From NCBI GenBank assembly GCA_045222555.1, contig JBGUYY010000068.1:62001-126000 (forward strand): a DNA stretch of 64,000 bases, given 5' to 3'. The position numbers and the translations under genes were made by a program. The notes beneath the pieces are model-generated. The model did not search any database, was not told where the DNA came from, and saw only the letters and a list, made by a program, of their open reading frames with translations. The stretch comes from UBA1756 sp045222555 (GTDB lineage Bacteria > Bacteroidota > Bacteroidia > Bacteroidales > WCHB1-69). Shown here piece after piece: positions 44,301-51,879 of the stretch (positions are counted from its first letter, which is position 1; each line of letters opens with the position of its first letter).

Positions 44301-44597
44301 AACGCCCATGTAGTGCTGCTGGTAGCGGTAAGAAACGATGCCAGCCTGCTCTTCTGACTTTTCACGCAGTACCATGTTGTCCGCCTGCGAAAGGCCCAGC
44401 TGCTTCTGGAAAGTCTGGAAGAAGGTGGCGGCAGGCACCTGGTGCTGTTCATTCATCATCAGGATGCGCCCATTCGACTTCAGGGTGGCAATCTCGCTGA
44501 TTTCAGAAGGATAATTGGGGGTGATGTTCCCGTTGTTTTGTGCAAAAATGACCATGCACACGAGCATGGCGATGAGGGTGAGGAATGTTTTTTTCAT
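41391..44597 (-). CDS. Secreted M4 (thermolysin-like) metalloprotease with T9SS sorting domain
   Basis: A 1068-residue zinc protease. Signal peptide MKKTFLTLIAMLVCMVIFAQ; FTP/PepSY-type propeptide to about residue 250; M4 catalytic domain with zinc motif HEITH (H375, E376, H379), third ligand glutamate in NEAFSD, and the catalytic histidine in GGVHTNSGVANYW. It is followed by about 400 residues of beta-sandwich domains and a C-terminal type A sorting domain beginning AYPNPTTGQVTI and ending SKIAKY, which directs export and surface anchoring by T9SS. Probably degrades extracellular protein for nutrition. Confidence 0.93.
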   Translation of the reverse strand: MKKTFLTLIAMLVCMVIFAQNNGNITPNYPSEISEIATLKSNGRILMMNEQHQVPAATFFQTFQKQLGLSQADNMVLREKSEEQAGIVSYRYQQHYMGVPIHGATFILHEQNGVVTYANGLIVCNFQKPFVPIFPAEDAVQLAILTTGATAYAWENEGLENDLKETKQDDKATYYPTPKLMFYSHNGSGDARNYRLAYEVNVFSLTPLQSSTYYIDATTGEILDILQKNRTVNVQVQAKTRYNGERTITVDSVAPNQFVLRENTRGEGNGIYTRSLNHQGSLIDFPTQNAIDVVESDNYFDTDSVANSGHYGAEKTYDYYYETFGRNSIDNNGLRLVSYVHLGTDVENACWNDGAMYYGDGTGGKQFTFMSVCGHEITHGLTEHTANLVYQDESGALNEAFSDMFGAIIADYAIDTLKWTIGDELGSAFRDMSNPKANQNPNTYRGQYWVTDNSDNGGVHTNSGVANYWFYLLCEGGEGTNDNGFHYNVIPVGKEKAARIAFYTLTENLTEYSNYTDTRELSLLVAEQLYGACSPEVYTVAEAWNAVGLGHRYSDSIIYVSQVLSPVTACAMSDAEPIALELTYNSCDQPLAAGTAIQVRIMVDQTTEILDTVILTETVEPGEDFTLVFNRTLDASVLGQHRLNIFIKTDNTINYTDSLMNYTFENRIYQNSDVHIVELVSPVSSCFLTETTPIVCAISFDICDSIMAGDSVLIGYKLNNGDTISEWVVLDHTVTATDTLTYTFQTLADFTETPRTTVRIYSLNPDDTDPSDNTVSKIVVRPLPINVLPDMRLTFDASSTNQFYYTEIGSWSSLSIGNLSGYSDGKLIKVTGGNAMEYYDQLEFPEDDDWWSVNPNLNSRITFCADATNLAQFAIQFDLKQQSGVDVYQSLLSGYIETDVDLHMSSLMRVLVDGEPASPNYYPATGSNDPFTTRALNLCDKVGALHSITFESKCMAGDLFTFTLDHVYIDNITVLESDKINDYTEGEAHFLAYPNPTTGQVTIQLDEDFMLQHNATYMIYDLSGQLVTSGSINDATTLLNLNSLSNGMYLLKIVSGQQLVGTSKIAKY

Positions 44598-44638
44598 TAT
44601 AATGATGGAATAATGATTTTGAAATAAATATTTGGGAA

Positions 44639-45325
44639 TTAGAAGGTTACGTTAACAGTCTCCAAAGCGTTGACCTTGGGGATGTTGTACTCTTCTTTGC
44701 CTTTGAAAAGACCCTTGGCGGTTTTGGCTTCGAGTTTGCCAATCTGGTTGAGGCGCACCTTGAAGGTGGAGATGGATTTGGCAGTGGCCTGGCCGATGTA
44801 CTCGCCGGCGATGTAAATGTCGAGGGGAGTGCCTTTGGTATTTTCTACCACGAGCGAATAGGTCACTTCGGTGCCGATAAGTTTTTGGGCAAGATTGCCG
44901 GCCACATTGATGACCGTGTTGAGGTCTTCGAGGGTGGAGACTTCGCGGGCGGTGGCCAGCACGATGGCCTTCTCCACATCAATCAGACGGGCCTGGATGT
45001 AGTATTGGCCTTTGTAAACGGTGAGGTCGGCCACGCATACGAGGTCCACGCCGAACTGGCGGCCTAATTCGCAGATCTGGCTGTCGTCAACGGTGCCGCC
45101 CCGCTGGTATTCCTGCTCTTTGTTGATGCCCGACAGGAACTCGGTGGTGCGCTCGATGGCGCTGTATTGTTCAGTGGCGACAAATGCGGACACGATTTCG
45201 CTACCCACTACCTTTTTGGTTTCACGGGGCACATTGTCGGTGGAGGTTACATAAATGGCCACTTTGGTCTGCGCGAAAAGCAGGCACGGAAGCAGCATGA
45301 GGACGATGGCAATAATTCTTTTCAT
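44639..45325 (-). CDS. Secreted CsgG/LpoB-like protein
   Basis: A 228-residue protein with signal peptide MKRIIAIVLMLLPCLLFAQ and a core resembling the CsgG/LpoB/FlgO alpha-beta fold (KVVGSEIVSAFVATEQYSAI; ELGRQFGVDLVCVADLTVYK; RLIDVEKAIVLATA). The last about 70 residues resemble a small PEGA-like beta domain. CsgG-like proteins form outer-membrane export rings or activate cell-wall synthases. This one lacks a lipobox, so the mode of anchoring is unclear. I chose ATG 45325, consistent with a -7 box at 45344-45351. Exact role not assignable. Confidence 0.7.
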   Translation of the reverse strand: MKRIIAIVLMLLPCLLFAQTKVAIYVTSTDNVPRETKKVVGSEIVSAFVATEQYSAIERTTEFLSGINKEQEYQRGGTVDDSQICELGRQFGVDLVCVADLTVYKGQYYIQARLIDVEKAIVLATAREVSTLEDLNTVINVAGNLAQKLIGTEVTYSLVVENTKGTPLDIYIAGEYIGQATAKSISTFKVRLNQIGKLEAKTAKGLFKGKEEYNIPKVNALETVNVTF

Positions 45326-45343
45326 AATCTTAAAATTGGGGTG

Positions 45344-45351
45344 CAAATATA
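45344..45351 (-). promoter_or_regulatory. -7 box before the CsgG-like gene
   Basis: TATATTTG on the minus strand, 19 bases before the ATG at 45325. Confidence 0.55.
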
Positions 45352-45388
45352 CAAATATTTTGTGAATGCGCTGGAATTTCTTTTTTAT

Positions 45389-47122
45389 CTAAAAACTAAT
45401 GTCGATGCCGAAGTGTATTTTGCCAGTCTTGAATGAGATAGGGCTCTCTTTTTGCTGTCCGAGGGCATAGCTCAGGTACAGGTTGCCCGCTTTGGTGTGA
45501 AGGGTGACCCCGAGGCCGAAGCCGAAAGGCCAGTCGCTGTAGGGTGCTCCCTTGATGTTGCGTTCGTACCATGCGGCATTGAAGAAGGCGTTGATGTAAG
45601 AGAGCTTGGCGAAGCGGAGGCGGAATTCGGTGCGGGCGATGAGGTAGGTGGAGGCGAAGAGTGACTGCTCGTCGAACCCTTGCAGAGTATGGGTGCCGCC
45701 AATGCGGAAGAGGTCGTTGTAGAGGTGCTCGCCGCCGAGCTGTGTGGCACCGTGCAGTCCTGCCGCCCAGCCCCACCGCTTGCCGATGGACACGTATCCG
45801 TTGACCTCCGCCTCCATCAGGTAGCGGGTGGATTTCAGGGCGCTTTCATCCTGCTCAGCCATCGTCACCTGTGCCGAGGGCATCAGCTGCCGCTTGCCTG
45901 CCGACAGGCTGGCCCGTGCCGTCAGGCCCGCCCATGGCTGCAGGATGTTGTCCACCCGGCTGACGTTGAGCTGCACCCCCCAGAGGCTCTTGCGGTAGTC
46001 GGCGGCAAGGGTGTCGCTGGCGGCCACGTAGCCCGGATTCACGCTGAGAAGCGCCGAGGTGGTGTACTGGTAGCTGACCCGCAGACTGCTGCTGCCCGCA
46101 AACGAGTACTGCAGCGCCGCCATGTAGTCCATATTCAGGTAGGTGGTGTCTTTCTTGTCGAGGGTGAAGGTGCCGGCCACTCCTATCGGGGTGCGAAACA
46201 GGTAGGGGAATTCAACCTGTATGTTCAGGTACTGCGAGTAGCGCTCGGGGGCGCGCCACTGCAGGGCGATGCGCTCGCCAATGGTGAGGAGGTTCTGCAG
46301 CCTGAGGTTCACCTCGCCGTTGAGCATCACCTTGCCGGTGGAGGAGCTGACGGGCACCAAGCCGATGTAGCCGTCGAACTGGTTGACACGCTGCCGGTCG
46401 AGGAAGAGGTACAGGTAGGCGCGGTCGCCCACGAACTCCACGCCGGGCTCGCGGGTGATGGTGACGTAGGGCAGCCGCTCCAGCAGCGCCGGTATCTGGC
46501 GTGCGGCAGATTCCGAGTAGCGCCGTTTGCGCCGCCAGTTCAGGTAGGGCTGCAGAAAGGAGGGACGCACCTTGGCGTCGCCTTTCACGATGATGGAGTC
46601 GAAGGTGATGGCGGGACCGGGGATGACAGATAGCGTGCCGATGGTATCGCGCTCAAAGTCAATGTCTTCGATGCTGACTTGACAGAAGGGGTGACCGTTG
46701 TCCTCATACTGTTGCACCAGCTTTTCGGCGAAGCGGTCGTATTCGCTGAGGGGGAGGATGCCGTTGCGGATGGTGCGGGCGGGCGCGCCGTGCGGCAGCG
46801 CTTCCATCGTGCCGTCGGCGACACGGATGAGTTTGCTGCCATAGCAGGGCCCGATGAAGCAGTCGGCATAGAGCGTGTCGCCGCTGCCGCGCACCGTGTC
46901 GATAGAGAAGGCTGTGTAGCCCTTCCGGTGGTAGTAGTCGGCGAGGAGGGGGAGGGTGGCCTGCAGGGTGGCAGAGTCGGACACGGTGCGCGGCATCACG
47001 GCGCGCCGCGGAGCGTCCGGGAACGGCTGTTCTGCGGTGAAAATAACCACTTTTTGCGAAAACAGCGTTCCGCAAAACATGATTGTTATCCCCAGTAAAA
47101 CAGCTATCCTTTTGATAATCAA
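45389..47122 (-). CDS. BamA/TamA family outer-membrane protein
   Basis: A 577-residue Omp85-superfamily protein. The signal peptide ends in GTLFSQ. There are two or three POTRA-like segments up to about residue 240 (LPLLADYYHRKGYTAFSID; VQQYEDNGHPFCQVSIEDID; TFDSIIVKGDAKV). A 16-strand barrel follows, with the loop-6-like motif IGGTHTLQGFDEQSL and terminal FGIDISF. It is shorter than BamA and resembles TamA-type or patatin-less surface antigen proteins. It could insert outer-membrane proteins or export a partner, perhaps one of the secreted neighbours (inference). Confidence 0.82.
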   Translation of the reverse strand: MIIKRIAVLLGITIMFCGTLFSQKVVIFTAEQPFPDAPRRAVMPRTVSDSATLQATLPLLADYYHRKGYTAFSIDTVRGSGDTLYADCFIGPCYGSKLIRVADGTMEALPHGAPARTIRNGILPLSEYDRFAEKLVQQYEDNGHPFCQVSIEDIDFERDTIGTLSVIPGPAITFDSIIVKGDAKVRPSFLQPYLNWRRKRRYSESAARQIPALLERLPYVTITREPGVEFVGDRAYLYLFLDRQRVNQFDGYIGLVPVSSSTGKVMLNGEVNLRLQNLLTIGERIALQWRAPERYSQYLNIQVEFPYLFRTPIGVAGTFTLDKKDTTYLNMDYMAALQYSFAGSSSLRVSYQYTTSALLSVNPGYVAASDTLAADYRKSLWGVQLNVSRVDNILQPWAGLTARASLSAGKRQLMPSAQVTMAEQDESALKSTRYLMEAEVNGYVSIGKRWGWAAGLHGATQLGGEHLYNDLFRIGGTHTLQGFDEQSLFASTYLIARTEFRLRFAKLSYINAFFNAAWYERNIKGAPYSDWPFGFGLGVTLHTKAGNLYLSYALGQQKESPISFKTGKIHFGIDISF

Positions 47123-47180
47123 TGCAATGATTTTGTTGAAAAATCGTTTATACCTATAATAAACTAAAATGTATTTTATT

Positions 47181-47188
47181 TATTTTTG
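47181..47188 (+). promoter_or_regulatory. -7 box before the small lipoprotein
   Basis: TATTTTTG, 23 bases before the ATG at 47212. Confidence 0.6.
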
Positions 47189-47211
47189 CAGATTAAAAAA
47201 AATATTCGAAT

Positions 47212-47358
47212 ATGAAGCGTTTTATTTTAAGTCTTTGCGTTGTAATTGCAGTCGTTTTGTTGGCTTGCGCATGCGAAAATCAGCACAAATGCCCGGCTTA
47301 CGGTCACTACACCGATGTTCCTACTCAAACGGATGACAACACTCTTGCCGAGAGATAG
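47212..47358 (+). CDS. Small lipoprotein (48 residues)
   Basis: A short gene with start ATG, a hydrophobic signal and a lipobox LLAC (C19), followed by a short mature part with CPAYGHY and an acidic end. The mature peptide is about 30 residues after lipidation. It has its own -7 box and is followed 6 bases later by the outer-membrane protein at 47365, suggesting an operon with a membrane role. Small lipoproteins with a CPAYG-type stretch seem familiar from Bacteroidota, but I cannot assign a function. Confidence 0.75.
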   Translation: MKRFILSLCVVIAVVLLACACENQHKCPAYGHYTDVPTQTDDNTLAER

Positions 47359-47364
47359 TCGCTG

Positions 47365-48114
47365 ATGTTGAGAAAGAGCCTTGTCGGTTTGCTTTTTTTG
47401 CTCCCTTTCTGCGCGTTCTGTCAGGATGTGGGTGAAGTGGAGTGGAAGAAAGTGATTGTGAAGGAGTGGAGTGTCAACGCCTTTCTGACCACCAATGGGG
47501 GAGGGGTGGGCTTCCAGCACGGCCGCACGCCTAACTACTACGACAAGCATTTCTGGGAGTTGGATTTTCTGTACAATTTCCATTACAAGGCCGTTCGGGC
47601 GCGCTCCTATTATGCTGTTTCTAAGTCGTTTGCATACGGCAAGATGTGCGACCTTTTCTTCCTTCGCGGCGGCTACGGCTACCAGCGCACCATCCACCAG
47701 AAACCCTACTGGGGCGGCGTCCGTATCCGCTACACGCTTTCGGGCGGTTTTTCGCTCGGACTGGCGGTGCCGGTGTACCTCAACATTGCGGAGTTCGACA
47801 ACAACGGTCTTTATACGGGTTATAGGGTGGAGCGCTACAATCCCGAGAACCACAACATCGACAATATCGTCTGCAGGGCACCCTTCTTCAAGGGAATTGG
47901 CAGCACCCAGCTGCGGCCCGGCTTCTATTTCAAGACGGGTCTCAACTTCGACTTCAGCAAGGACGAGTACACCATCCATGCCATCGAGGTGGGCGGCTCC
48001 ATCGACATGGTGTTCCCCTTCGTGCAGCAGATGGCCTTCAACAAGGCCAAACCTTTTTACCTTTGTGCCTATATCGCCTACCATTTCGGCAAACGGAAAG
48101 GCAATTATGAATAG
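47365..48114 (+). CDS. Outer-membrane beta-barrel protein of unknown function
   Basis: A 249-residue protein with a signal peptide (LLFLLPFCAFCQ) and alternating aromatic strands (GVGFQHGRTPNYYDKHFWEL; RPGFYFKTGLNFDFSK) ending with YLCAYIAYHFGKRKG. This is the pattern of small 8- to 10-strand Bacteroidota barrels. I do not recognise the family by name. It lies 6 bases after the small lipoprotein and 12 bases before the LysE-type exporter, so the three genes may be one transcript. No enzyme motif. Confidence 0.7.
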   Translation: MLRKSLVGLLFLLPFCAFCQDVGEVEWKKVIVKEWSVNAFLTTNGGGVGFQHGRTPNYYDKHFWELDFLYNFHYKAVRARSYYAVSKSFAYGKMCDLFFLRGGYGYQRTIHQKPYWGGVRIRYTLSGGFSLGLAVPVYLNIAEFDNNGLYTGYRVERYNPENHNIDNIVCRAPFFKGIGSTQLRPGFYFKTGLNFDFSKDEYTIHAIEVGGSIDMVFPFVQQMAFNKAKPFYLCAYIAYHFGKRKGNYE

Positions 48115-48126
48115 TAAACATTGAAT

Positions 48127-48804
48127 ATGATCTGGAAACTCCTCTTGTCGGCAATACCTATCGGACTGGCGATTTCTGTTTCGCCTGGGGCCGCCTTGTT
48201 CGGCATTATCCAGACCAGTCTTTCCAAAGGTTTCAAGTCGGGCATCTTCTTTGCGTTGGGCATTGCCCTTAGCGACATGCTCTTCATCGGCCTTTGTCTG
48301 TGGGGATTTGCCGCCCTGCTCGAGAATCCTATCGCGAAGATGGTTTTCGGTATTTTATGTGGCTGTGTGCTGGTGGGTTACGGTCTGCTGACCTTTTTCA
48401 GCAAGCGCGAAACCGTCAGCGACAAGCAACGCGAGCAGGTGGAAAACCGTTTCCATGAGATGGACAAGCTCGACAATCTGCCGCCTGTGTTGCCCCGCCA
48501 TAATTTCCTTAATGTGCTGAAACCCATGTCGAAAGGTTTCCTGTTTAATTTCATTAACCCGGGGGCGTGGGTGTTGTGGATGGGTATCATGCCGCTGACT
48601 GCCAACAACGATATTAAGGAGCAAATTTTCTTTTTCGGCTGTATTCTGGCCACCATTTTCTGTGTGGATATGCTGAAAAGCTACTTTGCCGGCAAAATCA
48701 AAAGCATGGTCACTCCGAAGGTGTTCTACCATGTCAACCGCATCATCGGCATCATTTTCTGTGTGCTGGGTGTGGTGATGATTGTGAAGATGGTGTTCTT
48801 GTAA
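48127..48804 (+). CDS. LysE/RhtB family exporter
   Basis: A 225-residue inner-membrane protein with six hydrophobic segments and the family N-terminal motif AISVSPGAALFGIIQTSLSK, typical of amino-acid exporters of the LysE/RhtB superfamily. It contains a charged cytoplasmic loop (about residues 95-130) between segments three and four. I chose ATG 48127; a TTG two codons earlier is less likely. Substrate (probably an amino acid) cannot be determined. Confidence 0.88.
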   Translation: MIWKLLLSAIPIGLAISVSPGAALFGIIQTSLSKGFKSGIFFALGIALSDMLFIGLCLWGFAALLENPIAKMVFGILCGCVLVGYGLLTFFSKRETVSDKQREQVENRFHEMDKLDNLPPVLPRHNFLNVLKPMSKGFLFNFINPGAWVLWMGIMPLTANNDIKEQIFFFGCILATIFCVDMLKSYFAGKIKSMVTPKVFYHVNRIIGIIFCVLGVVMIVKMVFL

Positions 48805-48981
48805 GAGGGCAAGGCGCTCGTTGCTGTCGGCTCTATCTTGATTATTTCCTAAAAATTATCATTTTCTGGGGTGATAAGGGATGATGAGATTGTGTGTATT
48901 TTATTTATTTTATTCAATATCAATAAAATATAAAACAGAAAAATATTTTCTTTGTATGGCGGTTGGCAAAGAAAAAAGTGC

Positions 48982-48989
48982 TATTTTTG
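48982..48989 (+). promoter_or_regulatory. -7 box before tRNA-Met
   Basis: TATTTTTG, 16 bases before the tRNA. The stretch 48830-48980 upstream is AT-rich with no gene visible. Confidence 0.6.
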
Positions 48990-49005
48990 CACCCTCAAAA
49001 CGAAT

Positions 49006-49082
49006 GGCGGGGTAGCTCAGTTGGTTAGAGCGTCGGATTCATAACCCGGAGGTCTCGAGTTCAACTCTCGATCCCGCCACCA
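49006..49082 (+). tRNA. tRNA-Met (anticodon CAT)
   Basis: Acceptor GGCGGGG/TCCCGCC, D-arm with TTGGTTAGAGC, anticodon loop TTCATAA (CAT), T-arm TCGAG-TTCAACT-CTCGA, encoded CCA. The last pair of the anticodon stem is an A-C mismatch. The first acceptor pair is G-C and the three G-C pairs of initiator tRNA are absent, so it is an elongator, or possibly tRNA-Ile2 if modified to lysidine. Confidence 0.93.
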
Positions 49083-49089
49083 AAAGCAG

Positions 49090-49124
49090 CCGGAACACCG
49101 AAGAAATAAGGGTTCCGGTTTTTT
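49090..49124 (+). terminator. Terminator after tRNA-Met
   Basis: Stem CCGGAAC / GTTCCGG around a 15-base loop, followed by a T run. Confidence 0.65.
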
Positions 49125-49161
49125 GTTGATTTACTTTTTACAAAAATAACTAAAACTTTTG

Positions 49162-49169
49162 TATATTTG
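49162..49169 (+). promoter_or_regulatory. -7 box before the 49209 gene
   Basis: TATATTTG, 39 bases before the ATG. Confidence 0.5.
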
Positions 49170-49208
49170 ACGGCTCAAATTTGTTATAAATCTGATTGAT
49201 TTTAACCC

Positions 49209-49703
49209 ATGAAACGATTCGCTTATTCCATATTAATACTGATAATCATCCTTCATAGTGGGGCTTCCGCTCAATCGAAAGACTGCTTCATTTGCATAAA
49301 TGGGGCATATCTACAGCAGGCCACTGGATATATTTGTCATCAGAATGACACAATACAGTTCACATACTGCCTCTCTGACATTGAATTTCATGCCTCCGAC
49401 TCTGTTATACAACACATGGCACAGCAGGATTCCGTATATGTGACCTTGTTTTACCGTATTAATGATAAAAAAGACGAAGATGGGCCGCCGAAAAGGGTTA
49501 AATGTGTGTTTCCTCCTATTGAGGGATTTGTTGCAACAGCAGGCGATACTCCCCTCATCTACATGATAACTATGCGTCGCAATGGAGAACTGTTTTTACA
49601 TTGGAAATGTGGAAAATGGGTGGGGTCCCGTTCTACCTCTCCCTGTAATACCAAAAGGGCTTTCCGTAAACTGTGGCGTGATAGAGAAAAATATTTTTTA
49701 TGA
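49209..49703 (+). CDS. Secreted protein of unknown function, possibly frameshifted
   Basis: A 164-residue protein with a signal peptide (ILIIILHSGASAQ). The mature part has a cysteine-rich start (KDCFICINGAYLQQATGYIC). I recognise no family. Its last 26 residues look unlike a normal protein end. In the next frame, the same DNA from about 49618 reads GPVLPLPVIPKGLSVNCG and continues to 49845, which looks more natural. A one-base insertion in the GTGGGG run near 49619-49626 would join the two. This may be a sequencing error or a broken gene; the rest of the gene appears intact. Confidence 0.5.
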   Translation: MKRFAYSILILIIILHSGASAQSKDCFICINGAYLQQATGYICHQNDTIQFTYCLSDIEFHASDSVIQHMAQQDSVYVTLFYRINDKKDEDGPPKRVKCVFPPIEGFVATAGDTPLIYMITMRRNGELFLHWKCGKWVGSRSTSPCNTKRAFRKLWRDREKYFL

Positions 49704-49754
49704 GAATAAGGATGGCGAAGTTATCCCTCCCCGCAATGGCCCGCCCACAAAACC

Positions 49755-49802
49755 TTCACATCACTGCACATTGTACATTGTTCATTGTCAATTGTACATT
49801 CT
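49755..49802. repeat. AT-rich intergenic repeat (TGTACATTG type)
   Basis: Iterations of ACATTGTACATTGTTCATTG and CAATTGTACATT. Related to the run at 56965-57078 and weakly to those at 28118-28160 and 29400-29435. It overlaps the possible frameshifted end of the preceding gene. Confidence 0.7.
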
Positions 49803-49876
49803 CCCCAGCGCGACACATCTATTAAAGTCAGTCTCTTTTTTTTGAATTCTTTTGAATATTTTTTAGAAAAATAGTG

Positions 49877-49884
49877 TAAATTTG
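49877..49884 (+). promoter_or_regulatory. -7 box before ricT
   Basis: TAAATTTG, with TTTG at 49851-49854 as a possible -33 element (spacing 22). Confidence 0.5.
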
Positions 49885-49907
49885 CAGCCACTAATTTCGC
49901 ATACTAT

Positions 49908-51137
49908 ATGTCAGAGAATCAAGAGAATATTAAAGAGACTAAAGAGAAAAAGAAGTTTCAGGAGGTAGAAACCGACCACTCGCAGGTGGAAAACCTTGAG
50001 GAATACCTCAATATGGATATACGTGCAGGGGTGAGCAAGGAAGCGGAGAAAATTTCAGCCAACCCTTATCTGTCAAGGGGCTTGAGCAATTTCCCGAACC
50101 CTGAAAAGGTGAACTGCAACGACTACCACCAGCAGGCCTGCAAGCTGAGCTCCTACGATTGGATGAGCGACCTCGACATCACGACCGACTATTTGGAGTG
50201 CCCGATTGCTGAGGTGCGCTTCAAGAACAGCCACAAGGATTTCTTCCTGCTCCCCAAAGAGGGTGCTTTTCATGTGGGCGACATCGTGGCGGTGGAGGCT
50301 TCCCCGGGGCACGACATCGGCATCATCTCCATGCTTGGCAAGAACGTCTATCGCCAGATGAAACACAAGCGCGTCAATCCCGACGATGTGAAGAAAAAAC
50401 TCTATCGCACCGCCCGGTACAATGATATTGAAAAGTGGATCTCCACCGTCAACCAGGAACACACCACCATGCTCTCTTCCCGCTATATTGCTTGGGATCT
50501 GGGACTGAAGATGAAGGTGAATGATGTTGAATATCAGGGAGATGGAACGAAAGCCATCTTCTACTATTCCGCAGAAGACCGTGTGGATTTCCGTGAGCTG
50601 ATCAAGATATTGGCCGAGCAGTTCCGCATCCGTATTGAGATGCGCCAGATTGGTGTGCGCCAGGAGGCCGGCCGTCTGGGCGGCATCGGCACGTGCGGAC
50701 GGGAGCTCTGCTGCTCGTCGTGGCTTACCAACTTCCAGTCGGTATCCACCACGGCGGCGCGCACCCAGCAGCTTTCGCTTAACCCGCAGAAGCTGGCCGG
50801 ACAGTGTGGCAAGCTCAAATGCTGCCTCAACTTCGAACAGGCCACCTACGCCGAAGAGATCAAGAAGTTTCCCGATCCGAAACTCCGCCTGCTCTCCAAA
50901 AAAGGCAAGGCCATCTACAACAAGATTGACATCTTCAAGAAAATTGTATGGTACACCTATGCGGGCGACAATTCCAACATGTTCGCCATCCCGCTGGAGA
51001 AGGTGAACGAGATTATTGAGATGAACAAGAAAAACCAGATGCCCGACGACCTCGAGTCCTTCGCGGTGGTCAACCAGAAGAAGGAGGAAGAGGTGAGCTA
51101 TAGTCTGGATGAACTGAAAAATATTGAAGATAAGTAA
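49908..51137 (+). CDS. ricT: PSP1 domain protein RicT
   Basis: A 409-residue protein of the PSP1/RicT (YaaT) family. In Bacillus, RicT with RicA and RicF forms an iron-sulphur complex affecting RNase Y activity; in Bacteroidota its role is less clear. The two conserved cysteine clusters are present (GTCGRELCCSSW and CGKLKCCLNFE). The N-terminal 40 residues are charged and probably disordered. The gene stops 1 base before the gldH ATG; the ricT-gldH pair is commonly seen in this phylum. Confidence 0.9.
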   Translation: MSENQENIKETKEKKKFQEVETDHSQVENLEEYLNMDIRAGVSKEAEKISANPYLSRGLSNFPNPEKVNCNDYHQQACKLSSYDWMSDLDITTDYLECPIAEVRFKNSHKDFFLLPKEGAFHVGDIVAVEASPGHDIGIISMLGKNVYRQMKHKRVNPDDVKKKLYRTARYNDIEKWISTVNQEHTTMLSSRYIAWDLGLKMKVNDVEYQGDGTKAIFYYSAEDRVDFRELIKILAEQFRIRIEMRQIGVRQEAGRLGGIGTCGRELCCSSWLTNFQSVSTTAARTQQLSLNPQKLAGQCGKLKCCLNFEQATYAEEIKKFPDPKLRLLSKKGKAIYNKIDIFKKIVWYTYAGDNSNMFAIPLEKVNEIIEMNKKNQMPDDLESFAVVNQKKEEEVSYSLDELKNIEDK

Positions 51138-51138
51138 A

Positions 51139-51837
51139 ATGAAACGTATCACTCCGCTCTTCATGTTTTTTGCGTTGCTGCTGATGGCGGCCTGCGACCA
51201 CGATGTGGTGAGCGAGCAGATTGCCGAGGTGAAAGGGGAGAAGTGGAAAGCCAACGAGGCTGTGAAGTGCGAGTGCGAGATTACCGATGCGGATGTCTAC
51301 TACACCATGGAGCTGCAGGTGCGCAACACGGTTGACTATCCCTACCGCAACCTCTATCTTTTCGTGGATATTGAGACGCCTGACACGATGAAGTACTGCG
51401 ACACGGTGCAGCTGTTCTTTGCCGACAATGCCGGTCGCTGGTACGGGAAGGGTAGCCGCCTGAAAGACCGCAGTTACTATTTCGCCGCCGACCCCAAGTT
51501 CCGTACCACCACCCATGAGATCAAAGGGTATGTGCCCTACTCGGTGGCCACCCTGCACGGCACGGGCGGGCATCCCTTCCGCTTCGAACCGCTGATTGTG
51601 CCGTTCGAGATGGAGTATCAGGGACAGCAAGTATCTGTTACAGAGTGTTATCCCGTCAAGGTGCGCTTCCCGAAGGCCGGCACCTACAAGTTCACCTTCC
51701 GTCAGGGTATGCGCGACGATGAGCTGCAAGGCATCGCCAGCTTCGGGCTGAAAGTGAGTAAATATAACGAGGAGAAATTCATCAAAAAGATCAAAAAGGA
51801 GAACAGAGAACGTTTGAAAAGAAATTCAGCAGAATAA
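51139..51837 (+). CDS. gldH: Gliding motility lipoprotein GldH
   Basis: A 232-residue lipoprotein (signal FFALLLMAAC, lipobox MAAC). Conserved GldH stretches: VRNTVDYPYRNLYLFVDI, then ADNAGRWYGKGSRL, and near the end FRQGMRDDELQGIASFGLK. GldH helps gliding and envelope functions linked to T9SS in Flavobacterium. Typical GldH is about 160 residues, so roughly 60 extra residues lie between the two conserved blocks. The C-terminus is lysine-rich. It is the second gene after ricT. Confidence 0.88.
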   Translation: MKRITPLFMFFALLLMAACDHDVVSEQIAEVKGEKWKANEAVKCECEITDADVYYTMELQVRNTVDYPYRNLYLFVDIETPDTMKYCDTVQLFFADNAGRWYGKGSRLKDRSYYFAADPKFRTTTHEIKGYVPYSVATLHGTGGHPFRFEPLIVPFEMEYQGQQVSVTECYPVKVRFPKAGTYKFTFRQGMRDDELQGIASFGLKVSKYNEEKFIKKIKKENRERLKRNSAE

Positions 51838-51879
51838 ACATAACTAACCAATAATATTATCCAATTAAATTAAAAAATC

